Positions 7,861 to 17,400 of a stretch of DNA of 39,425 nucleotides are shown here, piece after piece. The position numbers were made by a program, and so were the translations under genes. The stretch comes from an uncultured Lachnospiraceae bacterium (GTDB taxonomy: Bacteria; Bacillota; Clostridia; Lachnospirales; Lachnospiraceae), in contig CAMXBD010000013.1 in the NCBI GenBank assembly GCA_947179245.1, positions 1 to 39,425 on the forward strand, in the 5' to 3' direction. How positions within the stretch are numbered: the first letter of the stretch is position 1; every line of letters starts with the position of its first letter. The notes beneath the pieces are model-generated. The model had not been told where the DNA came from. It did no database searches and was given only the letters and a program-made list of their open reading frames with translations.

Positions 7861-10581
7861 ATGAAAAAGCCATGTGAAGGCAGAAAACAGCTCTTGGGCA
7901 AAGTGAATAAGAGGGACGACAGGGGATCTGCAATCGTTATTGTAATCATAGCCATGGCACTGATTGGAATCATGGCAACTACAATTCTGTGGGCGGCGTA
8001 CTTAAATTACCGTATCAAAATCAATGATTTGAAGGTAAAGAACAGCTTCTATTCAGCGGAGACGGTAGTGGAACAGATACAGGCAGGCGTGAAGCTTAAG
8101 GTGTCGGAGGCAATCAACGAAGCTTATCAGGATGTGATAAGCAACTGGGATGCGCTGGGAACGGACGCCAACCGCGAGAGTTATTTCCTCACTGCGTATA
8201 TTGCGGCTGTCGAGAGCAAATTTGGAACAACACCGACAGGTTCGCCGACCCGATATGATAAAGATATGCTGAAAGGCTTTGTAGACTCGGAATGGTGGCT
8301 TGAAGACGACCCGAATAACGACGGATATATTGTCAACGACCCTTGGGATACTGCTATACCGGAGTTTAAGGCGGCTAATAGTGTGAATGGTTATGGCTCC
8401 ATGTCGCTTAAGAATATATGTATCGAATACTACGATTCCAATGATTATCTGTCCATCATCAATACGGATATTGCAATCGATGTGCCGAAACTGCGTTTCA
8501 CACAGGCAGGTACGATTGACAGGCTGTATCCATATGTGCTGATTGGCGATGAAGGCATTGAGATGGACGGCAATACGGTGGCAATAAGCGGCAGTATTTA
8601 CGGCGGTGTAGACAAGAATATGAAAGGCGGTATTCAAGTCTGTAGAGACAGTCATGTGACAATCGAGGATGCTTCCTATATTATTTCGGGCGGAGATATC
8701 GTTGTCGGTAATGATGCGATCTTCTCAAGCATGGTCAACCAGAACGCTGAACTGATTGTGAGAAATGTGACAGAAGACAGTAAAGGATTCAGAACAAATG
8801 TCTATGCGAACGGATTGGCGCTAAATGGCGGGCATCTGGACGCTTCGGCAAGAATGTATATAGCCAATGATCTGATCCTGTCCGGCAAAGGCAGTAATGT
8901 GTCGCTGACAGGGCAGTATTATGGATACGGCAATACGAATGAGACGACTCTGGAGGAAGAGGCGCCTAAGACTGATGAGGACGGTAATGTTGTACTGGAC
9001 GGCGATGGCAAAGTCGTGATGGAGGAGCAGAGAGTCAACCCGGCGAATTCAAGCAGCGCTATAGTCATTAATGGCAAAAATACTTCCGTTGATCTGACTG
9101 GACTTACAACACTCCAGCTTGCGGGCAGAGCGTATGTTAGTTTATATAGAAGTGATGAAAAGGACGACGGAATGCCTCATGTTCTGATGGGTGAATCGAT
9201 TTCTGTTAAAAGTAACCAGATTGCCTATCTTGTTCCGGCGGAGTGTGTAGGCACTTTGAATGGTAGGCCGATCATTGGACAAAATCCTGTGTCTTTTGAG
9301 ACATGGGCCAAAATGTTGGAGAGTCTGCCCGAATACCAGTCAGGGACGACGGGTGGAACCACTGAAGGCGGAGAGACCGGAGCTGGCGGAAGTGACGGAG
9401 CAGATGAGGAGCAGGATTTCCGAATCGTAGACGCCAGCAGGGAAGCGGCAAAGCTGGGCGGAGCGAAGCTGATCGAATTTGGTATACCGGATATCAAGGC
9501 AAGTGATTTAACCGGAGTGGATTTAGAGAATCCTACCGATGTTATCACGAAATTGAATCAGAAGGCGGTTTCCGGCGGCTCCGGAGTCAGATTTCTCTAT
9601 AAACCGGAAAAAGCTCAGGTGTATCTGTATCTGGTTATGGACAAGGATAACGCGGCAAAATATTTTACACAGTATTATAATGTCAACAGCAATAAGGCAA
9701 GTCTGGACAACTACTTTAATCAGTATGTTTCCGGTGGCATCAGGTTAAAAGGAAATGTGCAGGGATATACGGTAGTAGGAAACAGCATGGTATCTGCCAC
9801 GGATGCAGGAAACGGCGATACAATACTGACAACTCCGGAGGGGGAGAAGATTGTCCGACTCCTTTCCAGCGTCGAGAGTAATCCGGATGGAGACGGTGAT
9901 GAAGGCGGAGATGGAACGGAAGATGGCACACCTGCAGGAGAGGCGGGGGATTATCAGGAAGTATCCGATAACGTGGAACAGACGACCTTCGATGAAAGCG
10001 AGCTGAAAAACCGGGATGAAATTATAGATTGCTATGAGAATCTGATGGCGAACCTGTTGGAAGATGATCCGGGTACAGAAGAAACAGTGTTTGAGAATCT
10101 GGTTAAGCTTGATACCAATCCGACTGATTCTGAGAGTATTGAGGGACTGCAGGATTATCTGGATCATAACCATGGCATAGTGGAATTCACAACGGGTGAC
10201 GTGGCGAATGCTTTGGAAGCAGTGCTGGTAGATAGTAATGCACAGCCCGGCAATGTATATAAAGTGTCAAATTCCAAGTTAAGACTCGTAGTTGCCATAG
10301 GTGATGTGGAAGTAACCGGTAATTTCCAAGGACTGATTATCGCCAGCGGCAAGATTACTGTCTCCAATAATGCGATCATCAAGAAGGACGGAGAAGGCGT
10401 ATACGCTGTTCTTCAGGCACAGTCCAAGGTGGCAGGCGATACGAACGTTCCGGCAAATATCCTGTGTAACGGTTCCGGAATGGTGAAGAATGGTTATGAA
10501 GAGGCAGATGTGGACGAATCAGGGAATCTGAACATTGATTATTCCAAGATCGTCCGGTATGAGAACTGGATTAAGAAATAG
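7861..10581 (+). CDS. Very large PilX-like pilus assembly protein
   Basis: 906 aa from ATG 7861. AAGGA at 7844-7848 gives a workable 12-base spacing here but abuts the in-frame ATG at 7849. The N-terminus has basic residues, then DDRG followed by SAIVIVIIAMALIGIMATTIL. This is a prepilin-like helix without Phe at +1 and without Glu at +5 (Ile instead), as in PilX and GspK-type proteins. The ectodomain contains long stretches of Gly/Asn-rich short beta repeats (for example GSIYGGVDKNMKGGIQV and NFQGLIIASGKITVSNN), suggesting a beta-helix or similar stacked fold. Two Gly/Thr/Glu-rich linkers lie near residues 495-520 and 675-700. Lack of Glu5 is typical of subunits placed at the tip. No enzymatic motif is visible. 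Confidence 0.75.
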   Translation: MKKPCEGRKQLLGKVNKRDDRGSAIVIVIIAMALIGIMATTILWAAYLNYRIKINDLKVKNSFYSAETVVEQIQAGVKLKVSEAINEAYQDVISNWDALGTDANRESYFLTAYIAAVESKFGTTPTGSPTRYDKDMLKGFVDSEWWLEDDPNNDGYIVNDPWDTAIPEFKAANSVNGYGSMSLKNICIEYYDSNDYLSIINTDIAIDVPKLRFTQAGTIDRLYPYVLIGDEGIEMDGNTVAISGSIYGGVDKNMKGGIQVCRDSHVTIEDASYIISGGDIVVGNDAIFSSMVNQNAELIVRNVTEDSKGFRTNVYANGLALNGGHLDASARMYIANDLILSGKGSNVSLTGQYYGYGNTNETTLEEEAPKTDEDGNVVLDGDGKVVMEEQRVNPANSSSAIVINGKNTSVDLTGLTTLQLAGRAYVSLYRSDEKDDGMPHVLMGESISVKSNQIAYLVPAECVGTLNGRPIIGQNPVSFETWAKMLESLPEYQSGTTGGTTEGGETGAGGSDGADEEQDFRIVDASREAAKLGGAKLIEFGIPDIKASDLTGVDLENPTDVITKLNQKAVSGGSGVRFLYKPEKAQVYLYLVMDKDNAAKYFTQYYNVNSNKASLDNYFNQYVSGGIRLKGNVQGYTVVGNSMVSATDAGNGDTILTTPEGEKIVRLLSSVESNPDGDGDEGGDGTEDGTPAGEAGDYQEVSDNVEQTTFDESELKNRDEIIDCYENLMANLLEDDPGTEETVFENLVKLDTNPTDSESIEGLQDYLDHNHGIVEFTTGDVANALEAVLVDSNAQPGNVYKVSNSKLRLVVAIGDVEVTGNFQGLIIASGKITVSNNAIIKKDGEGVYAVLQAQSKVAGDTNVPANILCNGSGMVKNGYEEADVDESGNLNIDYSKIVRYENWIKK

Positions 10582-10602
10582 TAATGGAGAGGATAAAGTC
10601 AG

Positions 10603-11151
10603 ATGCGCAGGATGGAGAAAGATAACAGTGGTTTTTCTATTGTGGAATTGATCATTGTCATTGCAATCATAGCGGCGATTATCACGACGGCAGCATTGTC
10701 TGTCGGGCTTGTTTTCAGTGCCAACGCAAGAACCTGCGCCAATGACATTATGGGCGCTATATCAGAATGTAAGATTGCAACGATGAGCGCCGGACGCGGT
10801 AACGTGAGAGTGCTTCTCTACAGAGATGCCAGCGGGAATATATTCAGTGAATTACAGACAAGAGAATCAGAATCCGCGGGCTGGGTTACCGGTAATGACG
10901 GCGCCGAGAAGATTGGGGCAAGAAGATGCGCGGTAGGCACCACGGATGGCGGTGACGACTTACCACAAAGAGACAATGCGTGGGAGATTTATTTTAACAG
11001 AAGTTCAGGTTCTTTTCTGGAGAATCTGGATAGCGGAGCCACTGCCACAAATGTATGGGAGATTTATGTGCAGGGCGGCAGCAAAAATTATCATATCCAT
11101 CTGGAAAGGTTGACTGGTAAAGCTACATTGGAGCTTATTGCTGCTCCGTAA
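10603..11151 (+). CDS. Minor pilin, GspH/FimT-like
   Basis: 182 aa. The leader ends at Gly10; the mature helix FSIVELIIVIAIIAAIITTA carries Glu15 at +5. The next segment (ARTCANDIMGAISECKIATMSAGR) resembles the start of GspH/FimT pseudopilins, which sit just below the pilus tip. Two cysteines (about residues 46 and 56) lie in the helix-proximal part. GGAGAGGA (10586-10593) is 9 bases before the ATG. It is the only normal-sized member of the four minor pilins here. The exact subfamily is uncertain; its prepilin nature is firm. Confidence 0.8.
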   Translation: MRRMEKDNSGFSIVELIIVIAIIAAIITTAALSVGLVFSANARTCANDIMGAISECKIATMSAGRGNVRVLLYRDASGNIFSELQTRESESAGWVTGNDGAEKIGARRCAVGTTDGGDDLPQRDNAWEIYFNRSSGSFLENLDSGATATNVWEIYVQGGSKNYHIHLERLTGKATLELIAAP

Positions 11152-11200
11152 TATATTGACAGATGTTAAAGGTGATCAGACAGAAAGGAATCACAGAACT

Positions 11201-14200
11201 ATGAGAAAGAATCAAAAAGGTTTTACATTGGTGGAATTGATCATAGCGGTAGCAATCTTAGCGATCGTGACGCTGGCGGTCTGTGGTTTCATTGTTGTGG
11301 GATCAAGAAGTTACACATCGGCAAACACGGATATTATGTTACAGCAGGAAGCACAGCTTGCGCTTAACCAGATTTCCGACGTTATAATCGATACGACGGA
11401 TAGTATCAACTACGGTAACGGAACGGACCTTGTTCTGAAAGATTCTGAGTTCAGCGGTGAGCCTGATCAGAAAATATTAGTAGTTGTCAATAAGAAGGAC
11501 GGCAATAACGATAATGACAGCTATCGTTTTGAATGGAGCAAGGACACTGAAACGATTTATTTCAACACGAGCGATACAGTGATAGATGATGCCAATCCAG
11601 AGCCGGTTTTTGATGATGCGAACAGGGCTATCCTCGCGCAGCATGTCAGAGAGCTGCATATCGATATTTCACAGTTTGAGGAAAATAGGGTAGTCATGAT
11701 TTCCATGACTTTTGAGAACGGTAACAGGGAGTATACGACTTCAAATAATGTCACCGTTCGTAACCGCGTTGCGCTCAATAAGATTGATATTGATCCGATG
11801 AAAAAAGCGGAAGAGTTTACAATTACGACAGTGAAGAGTGTTGTTTTGGAGCCGAATGATACATATTCACTTCCCTTTACAGTGGATAGCACGGCTGCTG
11901 ATGAAGATGCAAAAGATGTCAAATGGGAAATGGTAGGCGGACCGATGAATGGCTCTTCCATCTCAGAAGACGGGCGGTTGACGATTGGGCGCGAAGAGAA
12001 GAGAGAAAGTTTTACGGTAAGGGTATACCGTGTGAAAGAAGAATATGCGAATCAGAATGATAAGGTTGCTAAGACGGTAAAAGTCAGAATCAAGCGGGCA
12101 AATACCGTTAATTTGAGTTGTTCTGCGACAACTATCAAAGCGGGCAGCACAGTCACAGTAAACGGCAGCGCGGCTGGCTATCTGCTGGGCAGCCAGTGTA
12201 ATGGCGAAGGCTGTGCTACGGATGATCTGACCAAAGACCATGATCTGGTTACAGCAATAAGCGCTGAAGGATGGAGAATCGTGCAGGGACCTGCGACGGT
12301 TGAAACGGCAGATTCCGGCAAAGCCGAGATTAAGATTCTTTCTACAGCAAAAAAAGGTGACACAATTGAGATTGAGGCGAGAGCTTCTCTGCCGGATAGA
12401 AAAGGTTATGGACCGGTAACAGGAAGATTAACTTTGAAAGTAACCGAAGGAAATAACGGCGCAAAGTTTATCGGTTCTGATTTGAAGTTTGGTACAGATA
12501 ATGACCCCGGTATCTTTGATTACATGCGTTCACATTTGGGTACAGATCATGGACGGTATGTTTTCTGTATCCGTGTCAGGGAAGCAGGGACAAATGATGT
12601 CGATAATGACTGGGTAATGCTTTATTATACAATGGCTGCCAATGAAAGATTTCTTCCTGATATATTTGGACTGGATCATACGAAGACTTATGAGATTTAT
12701 TTCCAAATACTTGACCCAAGACCGAAGGGGAGCAGGGAAGAAGCATCTAAGGAAGAAATTACTGAGGAATATTTGGGCAATCTCGATGATAGCGGGAAGT
12801 ATATCGGAACAAAATTTGAGGCGGATGAATATTATTATGCAATCATCAACCCACCTAATGTTGGTGTTGAGGTTGACGGAGTGAAATATCCGAATGAGGA
12901 TACCAATGATAGAGACAGATATGTACACTTTATCATACAGGGCAATAATGGAGTTGGAGGTCCCATTTTAGGTGGAATCAAGCCTCAGACTGCAATCAAT
13001 ATCGATTTCAATACGATTTTGAATGAGATGGCTTATACGGCGTACAAAGAAGATGAGAATGGAAATTGGATCAGGGTATACGGAGTCGGTTTTGATGATG
13101 CGCCGTCTGTTAGTCAGCGTACTGGAATTGAGAGAATAGGTGAGTTGAATCCAAATGTTGCTAAGCAAAGAGTATATACGGGTCAAAGGGAGTTCGGCGA
13201 CATTGTATTTGAAAATTTTGGTTCCAGTATGACGATTAAAAGAAATGGGTCAAGCAATCCCCAAGAAGCATGTGGCATCTATCATATTGTTCCCGGATTC
13301 GTATACACAAATAATTTGTACATTAGGGAAGGTTATTATGCGAAAGAAGAGACTGTTATTTATAAAAAGGCTCCTGATGATTACAATACCTATTATTATA
13401 AACAGTGGGATTCTGTTATTAATGTAAAGATTGATATGGGATTAAATCTTCAGTTACCGACAGTAAACGGAGAAGAAAGATGGACGAATTTCCCGACTCC
13501 TTCTGATAGGGCATTTCCATTTGATTTGAGGAGCGATACGAAGCAGGAAATGTCTTATGACTTTACGTCATACACAAAAGATGGACAGTGGCGGGAAGAA
13601 ATGAAGAATGTTACAGTCACCTGCGAATATAACGGACAAAGGGATGTGTATCTGATTACATTGTCGTCAATGGAGATTAAAGGCAGACAAGTGATCACAC
13701 ATATTTATGGTAAGTATGAAAGCAGTATGGGACAGGGTGACTGGATCAGAGTAGCGCTTGAAGATACTAAAGTAGAGAATATCCAGACGAATCTGACATT
13801 TACAAAGGATGATAAGGTGTACGAAGCTTATTTCCCGTCTCCGTCAGATGCTGATTTCCCCAAAAGCGCGTTTGACAGCAATAGTCCGGTTAATAACTGG
13901 CAGTTGATATCATTTAGACAGGATGGAAGTCCGGATGCATTAGTTGAGAGATGTATTGTGAATTGTAGTAAATCTGGCAGTCAATACCAGATAGAGATTA
14001 TCAGGGAGACTCCAACTGGTAATCCGCACAAGGTAATTAGCTATAATTATGGTACGTTTGAATGGAACAGTGGAAGTGGAACATGGCGTCAGACTGTACC
14101 GGGAAGTAACACTGGAGAAGAGAAGGCGGTTTGGGGAACATGTTTAGAGTTCCAGTATAATGGAAATACGTGCAAGCTGGAAGCGCCGCTTCCGTCAGAG

Positions 14201-14434
14201 GAAGGATTTCCGGACTTTTCAGGCAGCTATAATGAATCTGTTACGCAGTACTTCCCTAGTGATGATGAGTATGGAGAACGCGGACAGAATTCTTGGGGAG
14301 GCATCAAGAAGGAATATACTTATGATGTAAATACTGATACCTATACTCTCAAATTAGTAAATGGTTATAATTCTAGTGAAGTATATGGTACATGGACATG
14401 CACAAGTAACGGAAAAGAGTGGATAAAACAGTAA
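11201..14434 (+). CDS. Giant PilW-like minor pilin with triplicated C-terminal module
   Basis: 1077 aa from ATG 11201. AAAGGAA lies about 10 bases upstream and the 7-residue leader ends KG; an in-frame start at 11138 would overlap the previous gene. The mature helix begins FTLVELIIAVAILAIVTLAV with Glu12 at +5, and the following region looks PilW/PulJ-like. Residues about 204-300 resemble a bacterial Ig-like domain (KWEMVGG, RLTIGREEKRESFTVRVYR). The middle is unassigned. The C-terminus holds three tandem modules of about 115 residues. Each opens with a FPxPSDxxFP-type motif (residues 764, 878 and, more divergent, 995) and closes with YGxxxxxxGxxxW. The last copy ends the protein. It is probably a pilus-tip binding subunit; no ligand can be deduced. 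Confidence 0.75.
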   Translation: MRKNQKGFTLVELIIAVAILAIVTLAVCGFIVVGSRSYTSANTDIMLQQEAQLALNQISDVIIDTTDSINYGNGTDLVLKDSEFSGEPDQKILVVVNKKDGNNDNDSYRFEWSKDTETIYFNTSDTVIDDANPEPVFDDANRAILAQHVRELHIDISQFEENRVVMISMTFENGNREYTTSNNVTVRNRVALNKIDIDPMKKAEEFTITTVKSVVLEPNDTYSLPFTVDSTAADEDAKDVKWEMVGGPMNGSSISEDGRLTIGREEKRESFTVRVYRVKEEYANQNDKVAKTVKVRIKRANTVNLSCSATTIKAGSTVTVNGSAAGYLLGSQCNGEGCATDDLTKDHDLVTAISAEGWRIVQGPATVETADSGKAEIKILSTAKKGDTIEIEARASLPDRKGYGPVTGRLTLKVTEGNNGAKFIGSDLKFGTDNDPGIFDYMRSHLGTDHGRYVFCIRVREAGTNDVDNDWVMLYYTMAANERFLPDIFGLDHTKTYEIYFQILDPRPKGSREEASKEEITEEYLGNLDDSGKYIGTKFEADEYYYAIINPPNVGVEVDGVKYPNEDTNDRDRYVHFIIQGNNGVGGPILGGIKPQTAINIDFNTILNEMAYTAYKEDENGNWIRVYGVGFDDAPSVSQRTGIERIGELNPNVAKQRVYTGQREFGDIVFENFGSSMTIKRNGSSNPQEACGIYHIVPGFVYTNNLYIREGYYAKEETVIYKKAPDDYNTYYYKQWDSVINVKIDMGLNLQLPTVNGEERWTNFPTPSDRAFPFDLRSDTKQEMSYDFTSYTKDGQWREEMKNVTVTCEYNGQRDVYLITLSSMEIKGRQVITHIYGKYESSMGQGDWIRVALEDTKVENIQTNLTFTKDDKVYEAYFPSPSDADFPKSAFDSNSPVNNWQLISFRQDGSPDALVERCIVNCSKSGSQYQIEIIRETPTGNPHKVISYNYGTFEWNSGSGTWRQTVPGSNTGEEKAVWGTCLEFQYNGNTCKLEAPLPSEEGFPDFSGSYNESVTQYFPSDDEYGERGQNSWGGIKKEYTYDVNTDTYTLKLVNGYNSSEVYGTWTCTSNGKEWIKQ

Positions 14435-14463
14435 TTTTTTAAGAAGTATTGGGGCGAACGGTT

Positions 14464-17400
14464 ATGAAGAAGAGAAGAAGCGGTATCAAACTTAATTTGA
14501 TGAAGAACAAGAAGAGTAACAAAAATATTGTCCTTATTGTAATCGCTTCGATTGCTGCGGCATTGGGGACGGCAGTTTTCGGCATATTGAAGTGGAAAGG
14601 TAAGAAGAGTGCCGATGGCGAATCGAATAATACGGCAGAACTCAATGCCATGAAGGCATCGGAGACTATGACAAAATCTGATACTTCAGGTGCATCCGGT
14701 ACACAGAATGAGTATGTTAAAGTTAAGCCACAGCCTCCTGCGCGTTTTGCACACCGGAAGTTACAGCCGGGTGAATTGGATTGGGAGACTCTTGCCAAAG
14801 AGAAAGAGGCAGAGCAGATCAGAAAAGGTGAGATTCCCGATTATATGCTTAAAAGCTATAAACGGCAGAAGTTTATAAGTGGTTTAAGACAAAGGAATTG
14901 GAAGATTGCACTTTCGGGTCTTGCAATGCTTCTTGCAGTGGCGGTAGTGTGCGGCAATATTGCACAATATCTGCGTCCAGCGGAAGCGGTGGCGAAGGAG
15001 TCATTTACGGGAATTGGCAGGATTGTAGAAGAGCATGGCGAGGATAATCCTTATAGAATACTGAATATTGTTCCGTCTGAGGTTATGATATCGACATCAA
15101 GTCTTGATGATACGACAGGTTCAGGCAGTATTACAGATCCAGACGATCCAGATTCTGGTGATGCCAATCCCGATAACCCGGACTCAGGAACTCAGGTTTC
15201 GACAACATTCACTTTTACTACGGGTACATTAGGTTATCTGGCAGGCGGCAAAGTCCCGTTTGCAGACGAGTTAGAGACAGCATTTAGAGGAAATCCGATA
15301 TTTATTCATTCTGCAAGCAGAGAAGAATTATTTAATAAGCTTGTTTCTAGTCCGAATTCTTTTCCACAAATTAAATATATGGAAGCCTACGGAGGGGTAA
15401 GTGATGCTTCGGAGGCTAACGGCTGGACTCTGCTTTTTCCGAATCAGCCGGTAACGGTGGATGAAATTACATCCAACAATAGCGTGGCTAATATGGCGGA
15501 TGGAACTTTCCATGGGACTTCTGTTAAGTACAGTAGTGGCGGAGATAAAACTGGATATGATTTTGTTTGGTTTAGTGGTCAGAAGAGTCTGAATAAGACA
15601 CAAGCAGGTTTGTCAGACAAATTCGTATTCTTTTATAACGAAGAAAACGGTAAATTCTATACAATAACACTGGAAGAATATGCCAACATGCCAGAAGGCA
15701 CTCCTGCATATAAAGCCTCTGTAAGCAGTACACTTAATTCGCTGAGTGGACCGGAAGGTTATTCAAATGATGTTGATATTTATGAATACGATGAAAATGA
15801 TGGCAGATATGTTTATCAGGGAACTGTAGGGGAAGTATTTAAGGATTGGGTAGGCAGTTTGGGGAGTGAGCAGACACCGATAGATTCGAGTACAGTAACA
15901 AATCCAGAGGTACCGACAGAACCGAGTACACCAATAGAACCAGAGATACCAATAGAACCAGAGATACCAATAGAACCAGAGATACCAACAGAACCGGTTA
16001 TACCAATAGAGCCGGAGATGCCAACAGAACCAGTTACACCAACAGAACCGGAGATACCAACAGAACCGGAGATGCCGACAGAACCGGAGATACCAACAGA
16101 ACCAGAGGGGTCATCAGATTCGCAACAGCCCGCAGATACACCGTCAGCCTCTGTCAGCGTAATGTCCAATACAGCCCTTATGGATATAGGCAGAAATATC
16201 GCATTTACAAGCGGATGGCGCAGATTAGTGTTGGGGGACAATTCAATACCGAATGATGTAACTACGCCCGACACAACTATACCTCCGGCAGACGATTCAG
16301 AACAAACATCGTCACCGTCCGATAATCCGGATGTATCGCAGGGAGATGGGACAACCACGCCGCCGGCTGGGAATGAAGATACATCGCAGGAAGGCAGTAC
16401 AACCCCACCACCGGCTAACAATGAAGATACATCGCAGGGGGATGGCGATACAGATACACCGACAGAAGATAATACAACTCAGCCGGAACAGCCTGTTGAA
16501 GGCGGTAAAACATACTACGTACTTTCATTTGCACAAATGACGAACGACGAACTGGCAGAGCTTACAACGGCGGATGCTGAAGCAGTGTCTGAGGATATTT
16601 TGGATGACGGGGAAGCAGGAATCAGTCTCTTCGCCGCTACAGCGAAGCCTGATTCAGAATTCGTCTACGTCGGCCCCGGACAGGGCGATTATAAACTGGT
16701 CAAAACAGATAATAATAGCGATCCCCTTATTGGAATCTACAATGCTCCTGTTTATTTCAAATGTCAGGCAGGTAATGATTGGCTGAGACAATATGTGTTC
16801 AGTTCATTAGCGGGTGGAGACAATGCGAATAGCTCCTTTAGGATTGAAGTAACAACGGTAAGAGCTGACGATGTAACTGCAGAGATGGTAGAGGCCGCAG
16901 ATTTAGTCTATATGGAGAGCGGACAGAATACGTTCCTTAGTTCGGGGCTGGCTGTCAGCTATATCCAGCACATTGAAGGTGATGACTCACCCTTTGGTGG
17001 TGTGAATGATATGGATGCAGGCGTAGTCAGTGCAATTATGCGTCGTGCGGCGGATGATCTGATGCCGGTTATCGTAGATTATGCGATTGCTGAGGAGACG
17101 GATACTGACAAATATGCGGGCACAAACTATCAGTTACTTGCAAAGGCGTTATTTAAGCGTGATTTGGCTGAATTTTATGAGGCAATGAATGATGGCGGAA
17201 ATCTGATTGCAAATTTGCGGATGAATCTGCAGAATGAATCGGATGATAGCGATCCTGAGTTTCCGAACAAATATAGCAACGACTTTGCATATAGTTATGT
17301 AAACCAAAACATATATGTTGTTAAAGATGAAGTTCTTGTCAGCGAAGACTTTTATACCTATTTTGATGATTATATCAAGGCAAACGCAGGCTTTGGAGAT

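Noticed and set aside
8053-8655. 200-codon open frame on the minus strand within the PilX-like gene
   Set aside because: Shadow of a well-supported plus-strand gene; composition is typical of an antisense frame.
15816-16421. 201-codon open frame on the minus strand rich in Ser-Gly-Val-Ile repeats
   Set aside because: It is the antisense image of the Pro/Glu repeat array; periodic DNA keeps several frames open. No ribosome binding site or family resemblance.
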